This document shows positions 33,490 through 41,432 of a stretch of DNA of 64,000 bases, one piece after another. Numbering within the stretch: position 1 is the first letter of the stretch; every line of letters begins with the position of its first letter. The notes under the pieces are model-generated. The model did no database searches, was not told where the DNA came from, and was given only the letters and a program-made list of their open reading frames with translations. The translations under genes were made by a program, and so were the position numbers. Origin of the DNA: Edaphobacter sp. (GTDB taxonomy: Bacteria > Acidobacteriota > Terriglobia > Terriglobales > Acidobacteriaceae); contig JAOAPB010000104.1 in assembly GCA_025462645.1 (NCBI GenBank), positions 44,180 to 108,179 on the forward strand, in the 5' to 3' direction.

Positions 33490-35322
33490 GTGAGCAACTC
33501 AACCGCAGTCGCCGTTAAGCCCATCTTCAACATCGCCATCATCGCCCACGTCGATCATGGCAAGACCACCCTCGTCGACGCCATGCTGCGCCAGAGTGGA
33601 ACCTTCCGCTCCAACGAGGCCGTTACCGACCGGGTCATGGACTCCAACGATCTTGAAAAAGAGCGCGGCATCACGATTCTCGCCAAGAACACCGCCCTCT
33701 ACTATCACGACAACAAGATCAACATCGTCGACACCCCGGGCCACGCCGACTTCGGCGGTGAAGTAGAGCGCGCCCTCAAGATGGTCGACGGCGTAGTCCT
33801 CCTCGTCGATGCCTCCGAAGGCCCACTCCCCCAGACCCGCTACGTGCTCTCGAAGGCCCTCGAAGCCGGCCTCACCCCCATGGTCGTCATCAACAAGATC
33901 GACCGTCCCGACGCCCGCGCTCAGGAGGTCCTCAACGAGGTCTACGACCTCTTCATCGACCTCGACGCCGACGAGTCTGTCCTCGACTTTCCCGTCCTCT
34001 ACACCAACGGCAAGCTCGGTACCGCCACCGCCGACCTCAACACCCCCGGCACCGATCTCCAGCCCCTGTTCGAGCAGATCGTACAGACCATCCCGGTCTC
34101 CAAGGGAGATCCTGAAGGCACTCTCCAGATCCTCGTCACCAACCTTGACTACTCCGACTACCTCGGTCGTCTTGCCATTGGGCGTGTCTTCAACGGCACC
34201 ATGCGCACCGGCCAGGAGTACAACGTCGCCAAGATCGACGGCACCTTTACCAAGCACAAGATCACCAAACTCTTCAGCTTCTCCGGCCTCAAGCGCACCG
34301 ACATCGATGAGACCCAGGTAGGCGATATCGTCGCTATCGCCGGCATCCCCGGCATCTTCATCGGCGAGTCTTTTTGCGATCTTGAGAACCCGCAGCCGTT
34401 GCCGCAGATCACCATCGACGATCCCACGATTGCCATCCAGTTCAACGTCAACAACTCGCCCTTCGCCGGTCGTGAAGGAAAGTTCGTCACCTCGCGCAAT
34501 CTTCGAGATCGCCTCGACAAGGAACTCCTCACCAACGTCTCTCTCAAGATGCAGGACACCGGTTCGCCGGACTCCTTCAAGGTATTGGGCCGCGGCGAAC
34601 TCCAGTTAGGCATCCTCATCGAGATGATGCGGCGCGAAGGCTTCGAGTTGATGGCCAGCCGTCCTGAAATCGTCACCAAGAAGATCGACGACCAGGTGAT
34701 GGAACCCGTCGAACACCTCTCCATCGATGTGCCCGAGAACTTTGTCGGTACCGTCATCGAGCGCCTCGGACCCAGAAAAGGCGAGATGACCAAGATGATC
34801 AATCACGGTTCAGGTCGTGTCCGCATGGAGTTCCGCATCCCCAGCCGAGGCCTCATTGGTCTTCGCTCCGAGATGCTGACAGAGACCCGCGGAACCATCA
34901 TCATGAACTCCATCCTCGATGGCTACATCGCCTACCAGGGTGAGATTCCGCAGCGTCAATCCGGCGCACTCATCTCCGACCGCCAAGGATCGACCACTGC
35001 CTATGCCCTCGAAGGCCTCCAGGACCGTGGCGTTCTCTTCGTCGGCGACGGCGTGGAGGTCTACGAGGGCATGATCGTCGGCGAGCACAGCCGCGACAAC
35101 GATCTCGACGTCAACTGCGTCCGCGAGAAGAAGCTCTCCAACATGCGCGCCTCCGGCTCCGACGATGCTGTCCGCCTTGTTCCCTTCAAGCCCCTCACCC
35201 TCGAGCAATGCATCGAGTTCATCGCAGACGACGAACTCGTGGAGGTCACTCCCAAGTCCCTCCGCATGCGCAAGAAGGTCCTGCAAGCCAACCGCCGCCC
35301 CCGCAAGGGCTCCAGCGAGTAA
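33490..35322 (+). CDS. typA: ribosome-associated GTPase TypA/BipA
   Basis: 610 aa, standard length, from GTG. Translational GTPase that assists ribosome assembly and stress adaptation. G motifs: AHVDHGKTTL, NDLEKERGITILAKNTA, DTPGHADFGGEVER, NKIDRPDA. The EF-G-like domains and the BipA-specific C-terminal end (RGLIGLRSEMLTETRGT, RASGSDDAVRLVPF, PKSLRMRKKVL) are intact. It ends at a strong hairpin. Confidence 0.97.
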   Translation: MSNSTAVAVKPIFNIAIIAHVDHGKTTLVDAMLRQSGTFRSNEAVTDRVMDSNDLEKERGITILAKNTALYYHDNKINIVDTPGHADFGGEVERALKMVDGVVLLVDASEGPLPQTRYVLSKALEAGLTPMVVINKIDRPDARAQEVLNEVYDLFIDLDADESVLDFPVLYTNGKLGTATADLNTPGTDLQPLFEQIVQTIPVSKGDPEGTLQILVTNLDYSDYLGRLAIGRVFNGTMRTGQEYNVAKIDGTFTKHKITKLFSFSGLKRTDIDETQVGDIVAIAGIPGIFIGESFCDLENPQPLPQITIDDPTIAIQFNVNNSPFAGREGKFVTSRNLRDRLDKELLTNVSLKMQDTGSPDSFKVLGRGELQLGILIEMMRREGFELMASRPEIVTKKIDDQVMEPVEHLSIDVPENFVGTVIERLGPRKGEMTKMINHGSGRVRMEFRIPSRGLIGLRSEMLTETRGTIIMNSILDGYIAYQGEIPQRQSGALISDRQGSTTAYALEGLQDRGVLFVGDGVEVYEGMIVGEHSRDNDLDVNCVREKKLSNMRASGSDDAVRLVPFKPLTLEQCIEFIADDELVEVTPKSLRMRKKVLQANRRPRKGSSE

Positions 35323-35342
35323 CCTCTTGTAAGTGCATCAAA

Positions 35343-35385
35343 AAGAGACGGCTGGAACATAATTCAAATGTTCCAGCCGTCTCTT
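35343..35385 (+). terminator. terminator-like hairpin after typA
   Basis: Perfect 18-bp inverted arms (35343-35360 and 35368-35385, core GACGGCTGGAACAT) with a 7-nt loop, 20 nt after the typA stop. The following sequence is only weakly T-rich. Confidence 0.75.
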
Positions 35386-35389
35386 CGTC

Positions 35390-35700
35390 GTTACCGTTGT
35401 AAGCTCTTGCTCTTGCAGCTGCGTTGCCGCTGTGTTGTGTTGAAGTTGTAAGTTCTTGCCGTCATCCTGACGTTCTACACTCCACCATACCGTCCAACCT
35501 TTTCGTCCACAATCTCTCTTGCATCTGCCTTTTCCAACCCAGCCACAAAACTTCGGGTGCCCCATCCACGTCGCAGCCTCATCGCGACATGGGTGGGAAG
35601 GTACAACTTTCCCGGCCAGCTTCTATCTTTGCAGTTGTTCGTTCTTCAAGCTTCAAGGGGAGCGCCGCGATCTGAGTGCCTCCCAAAATCCTGTCAAGCC
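35390..35700 (+). repeat. composite interspersed repeat, gene-free interval
   Basis: The 529 nt between typA and the mobile element carry no convincing gene. Modules in the same order as at 8805-9010, but in part rearranged: CTTGCTCTTGCAGCTGC tract (35404), truncated GTCATCCTGACGT (35461), GGGTGCCCCATCC at 35555 with a hairpin (CCCATCCACGTCGC / CGCGACATGGGTGGG, 35561-35598), and ATCCTGTCAAGCCCC near 35690. Confidence 0.65.
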
Positions 35701-35788
35701 CCAAACGCACATAACTCTATGCAAACAAACAACATCCACGTGGCATAGGAGTTTCCTTCAACCTGCTACACTTAAAGTAGAATCAAAA

Positions 35789-35815
35789 AAGTCCGGCTAA
35801 AGCCGGACTTTTGCT
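35789..35815. terminator. hairpin terminator near the left edge of the island
   Basis: Perfect arms AAGTCCGGCT / AGCCGGACTT (35789-35798, 35801-35810) with A6 before and TTTTGCTTTT after: usable in both directions, best on plus. It lies 37 nt outside the left terminal repeat. Confidence 0.75.
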
Positions 35816-35851
35816 TTTACGCCATAAGTCCTTTAGATAGAATATTTTTAA

Positions 35852-35874
35852 GGAATTATATACTTGACTCCCTA
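35852..35874 (+). repeat. left terminal inverted repeat
   Basis: 23 bp beginning GGAATTATATACTTG and ending ACTCCCTA, identical to the reverse complement of 41433-41455. Homology stops abruptly on both sides. It contains a TTGACT hexamer pointing inward. Confidence 0.88.
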
Positions 35875-35907
35875 ATCATCTCTCGGCGCTTGATAGCATT
35901 GGCGGTT

Positions 35908-36498
35908 ATGGGGAGAAATACTGCACCACGACATATAAAGAATATGCGCAGGGAATCAGCAAAACCAAAGCCACAAAAAGCTGAACAATTAGCTCCCTTA
36001 GGACCTGTCCAAAACTATCTGAACCCGTGGAAAATAATAAGCACTCTTGCGTTACTTTCGAGCCTTTGGATTTCTTTCGCGTGGTTCCTTCCGGAATTAA
36101 GTGCCGAACCTTCTGCGCAGGTATACCCTTCCGATCCATTTTCTTCTCCTTTTGTCATCAAGAATGAAGGAAACTTCTCTCTTGATGATGTGAACGGTTC
36201 TTGCCATATTGAGAGAATGGAACTACAGGGCAATAGCAATGTTTCAAATGGGGACGCATTCAACTACATGACCCCTGTGCGTTCATTAGCTTCCAGAGAA
36301 CCGACAACTATCTTCTGTAGGAGTGCAGTAGAAACGAATATCCCCATCCTGTCCGGAGATATTTCTTTGCGCGTTACGTACAGCCCTTCTATTTGCCCCT
36401 TCATTAAACGAACCAAAATTTTCAGATTTACCACGATTAGTCAGCCCAATAAAAGCCTTCGTTGGACTCCAAGGGCCGTTGAGGATACAAATAAATAG
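35908..36498 (+). CDS. membrane-anchored protein of unknown function (island)
   Basis: About 196 aa from the ATG at 35908 (further in-frame starts at 35890 and 35944). A basic, Lys/Pro-rich N-terminus is followed by one hydrophobic helix (IISTLALLSSLWISFAWFL), with the rest predicted outside the cytoplasm: a beta-rich domain with Cys at SCHIER, FCRSAV and SICPF. FVIKNEGNFSLDDVNGSC looks like a small Ig-like strand pair. No family recognised. First plus-strand gene inside the left terminal repeat. Confidence 0.6.
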   Translation: MGRNTAPRHIKNMRRESAKPKPQKAEQLAPLGPVQNYLNPWKIISTLALLSSLWISFAWFLPELSAEPSAQVYPSDPFSSPFVIKNEGNFSLDDVNGSCHIERMELQGNSNVSNGDAFNYMTPVRSLASREPTTIFCRSAVETNIPILSGDISLRVTYSPSICPFIKRTKIFRFTTISQPNKSLRWTPRAVEDTNK

Positions 36499-36560
36499 CG
36501 CCGTTCTAAGCTGCTGATAGCATTGGTCGCTGGAGAGAAAAGTATGACAGGAGAATCATT

Positions 36561-36767
36561 GTGAACATCTACGAGGAGTGGAGGATGTTTACAGACGGAG
36601 ACATTAGAACGTACCCCGAAGGACTCTGTGAGATAGAAATGGAATACTCCGATGGTTTACGCCGAAAAGTTGTCTTTTCCAGAGATGCTGGGTACTTCTC
36701 GGCTTTAGGCGGTTCTAACGGAGCTACTCCACTACGGTGGCACTACCTGCCAGAAGAACCTCAGTGA
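36561..36767 (+). CDS. 68-aa protein of unknown function (island)
   Basis: GTG start preceded by AGGAG (GACAGGAGAATCATT). Compact, acidic-aromatic sequence (YPEGLCEIEMEYSDGLRRKV) suggesting a small beta-sheet domain. No family recognised. It follows the membrane-anchored gene by 62 nt and may be cotranscribed with the next small ORF. Confidence 0.55.
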   Translation: MNIYEEWRMFTDGDIRTYPEGLCEIEMEYSDGLRRKVVFSRDAGYFSALGGSNGATPLRWHYLPEEPQ

Positions 36768-36823
36768 ATCTTTTAATTTGTAGTCACCTAGCTATGATGA
36801 ACGGCATACAGAGGGAGAAACTA

Positions 36824-37048
36824 ATGGATATCGATGTGGATGGAGAATTACAGAAAGCGGAAGAGGCTATGAAAGACGCTAAGTCCGCTCTGTTGGCTTC
36901 CGGCTTTACTGAAGAACAGTTGGAAAACCTCAGCAGATACATACACGCTGGAATCGCTCACAGTCACTACGCGGTAGCAAAAGCTAACCGTGAGATTAAG
37001 AGCGAGTCGGCTTTTGACCCAGGAACTTTTCAGCTAAGGGTTTTATAG
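36824..37048 (+). CDS. 74-aa helical protein of unknown function (island)
   Basis: ATG at 36824 with GAGGGAGAA upstream (longer in-frame versions from 36737 or 36794 are possible). Predicted helical: DGELQKAEEAMKDAKSALLA, TEEQLENLSRYIHAGI, HYAVAKANREI. No family recognised. A terminator follows 90 nt later. Confidence 0.5.
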   Translation: MDIDVDGELQKAEEAMKDAKSALLASGFTEEQLENLSRYIHAGIAHSHYAVAKANREIKSESAFDPGTFQLRVL

Positions 37049-37124
37049 GTCTTTGATGAGAGAGCGCTATTGCTTTCATTGCACGGTCTACTGCTTGTTC
37101 GTACATTTCAACTGTCATAACCAT
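36996..37124 (-). CDS. possible 42-aa protein antisense to the preceding ORF
   Basis: Minus-strand ATG at 37124 with a strong TTGGAGGATTG ribosome site; product MVMTVEMYEQAVDRAMKAIA and 22 more residues, helical and basic at the end. Its 3' half overlaps the plus-strand 74-aa ORF (36996-37048). Supported only by the ribosome site and composition. Confidence 0.35.
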   Translation of the reverse strand: MVMTVEMYEQAVDRAMKAIALSHQRPIKPLAEKFLGQKPTRS

Positions 37125-37138
37125 CAATCCTCCAATGC

Positions 37139-37169
37139 AAAACCCACCTGATAACAGTGGGTTTTATTG
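37139..37169 (+). terminator. terminator of the plus-strand small island genes
   Basis: Arms AAAACCCAC / GTGGGTTTT (37139-37147, 37157-37165) followed by ATTG. Symmetrical, so it may work both ways. Confidence 0.7.
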
Positions 37170-37329
37170 ATTAATACTTCGCGGTGTTAGTGTTCAGTTT
37201 TGGTCTCTTTGCTGTCTTGAGCCTTAAGGTCGAACTTATTAAGAGTGTTTTTATTCCCTTTTGCCTTTGCTCCGGTGGCATATCCTTCCGTCTTTACGTC
37301 GCTTACTTGATTCCCGTCTCCCTCTACTT

Positions 37330-37803
37330 CTAAACCGACAGATTCGGCGCAGGCATATCGTGCAACTCGATACTCCCCCGCATCCCCTTACTGTGTAGTT
37401 GGGAATTCGCATAAGCCACCGCTCCCACTTTGTCTCCTGGATGATTCAAAAGGTAAGAATTAATTAACTGATTTGCCGCTAGGATCGTTGAGGGGTCGGC
37501 CTTTTGCTCGTATAGCGGAATGGTTGGATCGTTACTCGCGGAAGTCGAAGGGGTAACCAAAGGGGAAAGCGCCGGTTTTGGGAGGTGATAAACGATCCAA
37601 AGCCCAGATACTCCACAAATTATAGAGAACGCCACCATAGCCATAAGGAGTCGGGGGTATTTCATAGGGAATGAGATCATCACTCCCCCCTCAAATTTCT
37701 TAGCTTGGCTCCACATCCACTGACCGATGAAAATTGCGGCAGCGATACCGCTGACGACCTGAAAGTAAAACAGTATGATGGCGGCAATCTGTGGACTAGG
37801 CAT
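37330..37803 (-). CDS. two-helix membrane protein, possibly frameshifted at its 3' end (island)
   Basis: 157 aa: two hydrophobic segments (IILFYFQVVSGIAAAIFIG and LLMAMVAFSIICGVSGLWIV), then a soluble tail with a predicted helical part (STILAANQLINSYLLNHPGD) and GMRGSIELHDMPAP. It ends at TAG 37330. In the -1 frame at that point the sequence continues for about 48 residues with natural composition (GLEVEGDGNQVSDVKTEGYA ... TEH, stop at 37187), Gly/Asn/Lys-rich like the end of the first frame. So either a frameshift mutation or programmed slippage shortened the protein. No family recognised. Confidence 0.6.
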   Translation of the reverse strand: MPSPQIAAIILFYFQVVSGIAAAIFIGQWMWSQAKKFEGGVMISFPMKYPRLLMAMVAFSIICGVSGLWIVYHLPKPALSPLVTPSTSASNDPTIPLYEQKADPSTILAANQLINSYLLNHPGDKVGAVAYANSQLHSKGMRGSIELHDMPAPNLSV

Positions 37804-37920
37804 GGCCTATTGTCCGCTCTAGATAAGGAGCGGTAAAGTGTTGATTCAATTAACTCCATCAGAATATTCCCCGTGAAAGTCTGAGGTCCCGTCCCATTAC
37901 AATCATGTCTCTCCAATAAG

Positions 37921-37945
37921 AAACCCGCCATCATTGGGCGGGTTT
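37921..37945 (-). terminator. terminator of the transposase operon
   Basis: Arms AAACCCGCC / GGCGGGTTT (37921-37929, 37937-37945). On the minus strand it follows the transposase and 48-aa ORF; the stop codon of the small ORF lies in the loop. The T-tract after it is short (TTTCTT). Confidence 0.65.
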
Positions 37946-38077
37946 GCTTTGTTTCTCTAATGCTGTCTTCTTGCGTTTTCGCTTCTTTGCTGCTTTGGTT
38001 TTCGGCTTAGGACGATAGGCCAAAACCTTATCCACGATCTTGTTTATCTCTTCGGGAACTTCAGGTTTGTCTTTCAT
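37931..38077 (-). CDS. 48-aa basic protein translationally coupled to the transposase
   Basis: ATG at 38077 overlaps the transposase TGA as ATGA. Product: MKDKPEVPEEINKIVDKVLA followed by a Lys/Arg-rich tail (KTKAAKKRKRKKTALEKQ). The acidic-then-basic layout suggests a DNA-binding or transposase-interacting tail. It is too short for family recognition; overlap and terminator placement make a real gene likely. Confidence 0.6.
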   Translation of the reverse strand: MKDKPEVPEEINKIVDKVLAYRPKPKTKAAKKRKRKKTALEKQSKPAQ

Positions 38078-38988
38078 GCGATCAACCTCTCATAGGTGAG
38101 GCGCATTCCAGATGCTGCCGTAATGAAGCTATCTAGTCTGTCCATCGTGTGACGCTTCACATTGCCGTCATTCAGGCGGAAGGCGAATTCTTGAACGTAC
38201 CTATCAAGGTGCTTGGGGCTGGCATGGTGATAGACCCCATGTAGACCGCGCTTCAATACCGCCCAGACGCTCTCGATGCCGTTGGTACTCACTCCGGGGC
38301 GTCCATACTCTCCACCCGCGTGATTGACCGTATCGTGATAGTAAGTATTTTCGAGGCCGATATAGCCAGAATGCTCGTCTGTCTGAATCTCCGAACCTAG
38401 GGCAACGTTGTTGGTAACGCTGGCTTGCAACGATACAGCGTTGACGAACGGTAGCGTCATAGCCTTCACACGTCCACCGCGCTCGCGCATCCCAATTACA
38501 GCCGTCTTGGTATTCGCTCCCCGTCCAGCATGTAGTTTCTTGTTAGCGTGTTTGTTCTTCTCTTTACCGCCGATGTAAGTCTCGTCTACTTCGATAATTC
38601 CTTGCAGCATGGTTGGGTCATTGCCGCAAGCCTCACGTAGACGCTGGAGGACAAACCATGCCGACTTCTGTGTAATTCCAATCTCTTTTGCCAGTTGCAT
38701 ACTGGAGATGCCTTTGCGGGATGTAACCAACAGGTACATGGCGTAAATCCACTTGTGCAACGGGACATGTGACCGCTCGAAAATCGTTGCCGTGCGAACC
38801 GTGAAGTCCAGCTTGCACTTATTGCATCGGTAGAAGCCACCCTTGCGTGTCGTGATGCGATCCTGCCCTGCACACGTCGGGCAGATAGTTCCATTTGGCC
38901 AAAGGCGGGACTCAAGGTAAATCCGTGCTGTTTCTTGGTCAGGGAACATTGCGAAAAGCTGAAGGGTGCTGATTGTGCTCTTGCTCAT
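38074..38988 (-). CDS. IS1595-family transposase
   Basis: 304 aa. N-terminal zinc ribbon (CPTCAGQD ... YRCNKCKLDFTVRT) and helix-turn-helix region (SSMQLAKEIGITQKSAWFVL), then the ISXO2-like DDE domain: first Asp in GIIEVDETYIGGKEKNKH, second Asp in SEIQTDEHSGYIGL, and the last acidic/Asn region STNGIESVWAVLKRGLHGVY. All catalytic regions look intact and there is no frameshift, so it may be active. Transcribed from a promoter whose -35 box lies inside a copy of the terminal-repeat core; the transcript would start almost at the ATG. Confidence 0.93.
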   Translation of the reverse strand: MSKSTISTLQLFAMFPDQETARIYLESRLWPNGTICPTCAGQDRITTRKGGFYRCNKCKLDFTVRTATIFERSHVPLHKWIYAMYLLVTSRKGISSMQLAKEIGITQKSAWFVLQRLREACGNDPTMLQGIIEVDETYIGGKEKNKHANKKLHAGRGANTKTAVIGMRERGGRVKAMTLPFVNAVSLQASVTNNVALGSEIQTDEHSGYIGLENTYYHDTVNHAGGEYGRPGVSTNGIESVWAVLKRGLHGVYHHASPKHLDRYVQEFAFRLNDGNVKRHTMDRLDSFITAASGMRLTYERLIA

Positions 38989-38994
38989 GGACTA

Positions 38995-39026
38995 ATAGTA
39001 GATAACTCCCTTGAGGGAGTCAAGTA
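38995..39026 (-). promoter_or_regulatory. transposase promoter overlapping a terminal-repeat core and a palindrome
   Basis: On minus: TTGACT (39018-39023), 17-nt spacer, TACTAT (38995-39000), then 6 nt to the ATG at 38988, which predicts a leaderless mRNA. The -35 lies in TACTTGACTCCCT (39014-39026), 13 bp shared with the terminal repeats. The spacer forms the palindrome ACTCCCTTGAGGGAGT (39005-39020). Confidence 0.7.
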
Positions 39027-39137
39027 CTATCTCGGGTCTTTTGTAGCTTATTTTTCAGTCGCTTCGAACTATGATCGACCAAAGATAATGGGCATAATTT
39101 ACTTGCCTCACAATCCTTTCGGGATTGATGATGTCTC

Positions 39138-39839
39138 ATGGACCAATCCAATTCGCAGCGAATCAGTGAAAACCTCACTGTTGGCATCGTTGGCAGTCTT
39201 ATGGCAACGGTAATCGTGGGGGTCTTTGTGGCTGTAGTTTCCCATTTAGGCTCTACGTGGACTGTGCCAATCATTCATGGCGTATTGACTGCGATGCTCA
39301 CCTTGGCAATCTGCCTCGGCGTGATGGCGCTCCGTGTTATGCCTAAGGCGTATAAGCCCACAACAGTCAACAACGTAGAGCAGCGCATTCGACAATGGCT
39401 CGATAATTTTCATCTAACGGTCAAAAATAGTCCTATTGAGGCCGCGTTCTTCAATCTTCGCGTTACCACAGATGGCGGAAAACACATTCTTATAGCCAGA
39501 TCACGAGATGGGTATAGCGAATATTTGCAATTCACCTCCTTCATTGGGCCAAATGAGGACGAGAAGAAAGTATTGTTAGATGTTTCAGAGAAAGAAAAAG
39601 CCTTGTCTATATGGGATATGAAGCTGGAACTTTCCCGTGCACGAATGGGGTATTCAGGGTTTGCTTCTCTCGACGGTTTTACGATGTTTAAGCGCATTCC
39701 GATTAGTCGTTTTCTGGATGAGGCTACGGTCATAAATAGCGTTTGGGAAATGGAAGCAATGCTAAATGCGATTTACGCGATAGGGGCTAAGTCCTATCTA
39801 GCGCACCTATCGCAGACCTCTCTCACACTCAAAAGTTAG
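39138..39839 (+). CDS. membrane protein with C-terminal soluble domain (island)
   Basis: 233 aa. Two N-terminal hydrophobic helices (TVGIVGSLMATVIVGVFVAV and VLTAMLTLAICLGVMAL), then a soluble domain starting VNNVEQRIRQWLDNFHLTVK with alternating strands and helices (GGKHILIARSRDGYSEYLQF, SIWDMKLELSRARMGYSG). It loosely recalls DUF2299/chaperone-like folds, but that is only an impression. It is transcribed away from the transposase. Confidence 0.6.
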   Translation: MDQSNSQRISENLTVGIVGSLMATVIVGVFVAVVSHLGSTWTVPIIHGVLTAMLTLAICLGVMALRVMPKAYKPTTVNNVEQRIRQWLDNFHLTVKNSPIEAAFFNLRVTTDGGKHILIARSRDGYSEYLQFTSFIGPNEDEKKVLLDVSEKEKALSIWDMKLELSRARMGYSGFASLDGFTMFKRIPISRFLDEATVINSVWEMEAMLNAIYAIGAKSYLAHLSQTSLTLKS

Positions 39840-39972
39840 ATCCAATAAAACACAAATGTCGTTGGGGCTTTCCGATTTTTGGGACGCGCGTTGCCCCTCC
39901 CCGTATTCAGATCACCAGTGACGGGCACAAGGTTTACGGTGAGGTTGTGGGGTTATTTGATTCTTAAAGGCG

Positions 39973-40001
39973 TAGGGGCCGCCCCCGAAAGGCCACCCCT
40001 A
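39973..40001 (+). terminator. GC hairpin, possible terminator
   Basis: TAGGGG..GCC / GGC..CCCCTA arms around a CCCGAAA loop, 134 nt after the preceding gene and with no T-tract. Similar in shape to the GGGCCGCC hairpins after the SDR (32076) and sodA (41478) genes. Confidence 0.3.
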
Positions 40002-40102
40002 CATTCCACCAGGGTATGCCCGATGGGTTGATATATTGGGCGTGTAAAACCAATCAGCCCTAAATTAGAGGGAACTCGTTTCAAGCAGAGAAAGAGGAAG
40101 CG

Positions 40103-40312
40103 ATGATTTATGGAACCTGCCCCAAGTGCAATGCATCGGTGATGTCAGTCAACCTGAAAGAAATAAAAGTCAACGCAGGAAATGGAACCGGTTGGATCGG
40201 CGTCAGCTATCAATGCGCCTTATGCAACACCGTATTGAGTGTAGGCATCGATCCTGTTGCCTTGAAGACAGACACAATCAAAGGTGTCCTAAAAGGATTG
40301 GGGAAAACCTAA
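40103..40312 (+). CDS. 69-aa zinc-ribbon protein (island)
   Basis: GAGGAAGCG precedes the ATG. Two CxxC pairs (CPKC near residue 6 and CALC near 39) form a small zinc ribbon around a strand (VNAGNGTGWIGVSYQ). Function unknown; the island holds no obvious partner. Confidence 0.65.
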   Translation: MIYGTCPKCNASVMSVNLKEIKVNAGNGTGWIGVSYQCALCNTVLSVGIDPVALKTDTIKGVLKGLGKT

Positions 40313-40457
40313 ATAACAGTACCCGACCAACAAGCAGCGCGATAGCTGATAGGGTACTTCGGGCGAACTGGCGTCTGTTCATGCCAGCCATGCTCTCACA
40401 AGATGATGGCAAGCCTAATCTTATCGAGGAAAGCGAAGGCCAAGGCAGCCCGTTGCA

Positions 40458-41054
40458 CTAAGAAAAATGTGCTAGAGGAACGCGAAAGACACCCTTGATC
40501 ATAGCTTTCTCTCTAACACATATCTGGATGTGTGTCTTCTTTTTGAAGCCAGAGCCTGGGTATATAGGATCATCTTCGGTAAACACAGCGCGAACAGTAT
40601 CAAAAGGATCTTTACCATTTTTCTTGCGTGCGTCGTGCAAAAAATTAATTACTTGGCAATCTAGCTTTCTGATGGGCAAGTCTGGAGTTCCTCCAGTGTT
40701 CTGAGGAATGGGCATTCCAGACGCAGCGAAAACGGCACAGAGATCAACGTGAGCCTCTTCAACTGCCTGTATGCCATTGGTGCTAATCAGGTCTAGGCTA
40801 AAGCCCAGATCTATGACAGCACCCACCACGAAAGGTTCTATTTCCTTGCCTGATTTTTGTTTGACTCTCTCAGCGTGGTGAGTTGCCCAATCTTGGGCGC
40901 GACTCGGGTTAGACTCCCAAAAATAGGTGCCTGCCCCCAGCCAGTCATAAGTATTTTCGCTGGGCAAAAACTCCTCATTGAGAAGTAACTTTTCGCCGGT
41001 ATCTTTGTCACACCCGTGATAAACCAATACAAAAGATGTAGAGAGTTTATGCAC
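40458..41054 (-). CDS. ADP-ribosyltransferase-like protein, candidate toxin (island)
   Basis: 198 aa from the GTG at 41054, 4 nt downstream of the 47-aa ORF's stop codon (the open frame runs on to 41108). The N-terminus FVLVYHGCDKDTGEKLL and NTYDWLGAGTYFWESNPSRA read as an ART-fold NAD site: His in YHG and Tyr in GTYFW, like the DUF3990 and PARP-like H-Y families. The rest (AQDWATHHAERVKQKSGKEI, HDARKKNGKDPFDTVRAVF) is as expected for an alpha/beta core. Together with the small ORF upstream it resembles a toxin-antitoxin or defence module. This is recognition by pattern, not a database hit. Confidence 0.62.
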   Translation of the reverse strand: MHKLSTSFVLVYHGCDKDTGEKLLLNEEFLPSENTYDWLGAGTYFWESNPSRAQDWATHHAERVKQKSGKEIEPFVVGAVIDLGFSLDLISTNGIQAVEEAHVDLCAVFAASGMPIPQNTGGTPDLPIRKLDCQVINFLHDARKKNGKDPFDTVRAVFTEDDPIYPGSGFKKKTHIQICVREKAMIKGVFRVPLAHFS

Positions 41055-41058
41055 CCTA

Positions 41059-41202
41059 CTACTGTGGGTCTGGTTCCGCAGCTGGGGCGACAACGATTCC
41101 AGCCTCAATCAGGTACGCACGTGCTTTTTCGGGGGAAGAGGTCAGTTCATTGCGGAATGAGGTCATTGCGTCTATCGTGTTCTTCAATTCTTGATCGCTC
41201 AT
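41059..41202 (-). CDS. 47-aa protein preceding the ART-like gene, candidate partner
   Basis: ATG at 41202; product MSDQELKNTIDAMTSFRNEL, then TSSPEKARAYLIEAGIVVAP and a short tail. The SPEKARAYLIEAGI motif is like the short helical ORFs often found next to toxins or restriction genes. Its TAG TAG stop lies 4 nt before the ART-like GTG, so the two are cotranscribed and probably coupled. Confidence 0.6.
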   Translation of the reverse strand: MSDQELKNTIDAMTSFRNELTSSPEKARAYLIEAGIVVAPAAEPDPQ

Positions 41203-41432
41203 ATTTTCCCCTCCCGCAAGACTTCTCAATCCAAATTACACTACCTTCAGGCAGTGTTTATGAAACCTAAGTCCTTCTAAGTCCTGCAATTGCTTCATTT
41301 AGCAGCATCGAACACTACCAAAGGGCAGTGCATAAAACAACTATACAGTAGATTTACGTCACATTTGTCTGCATTTGTTCGCGTATGTCCCTCAGAGTCG
41401 CCCATGTCTCTTTTTGGGCAAAACCGCGAGGC

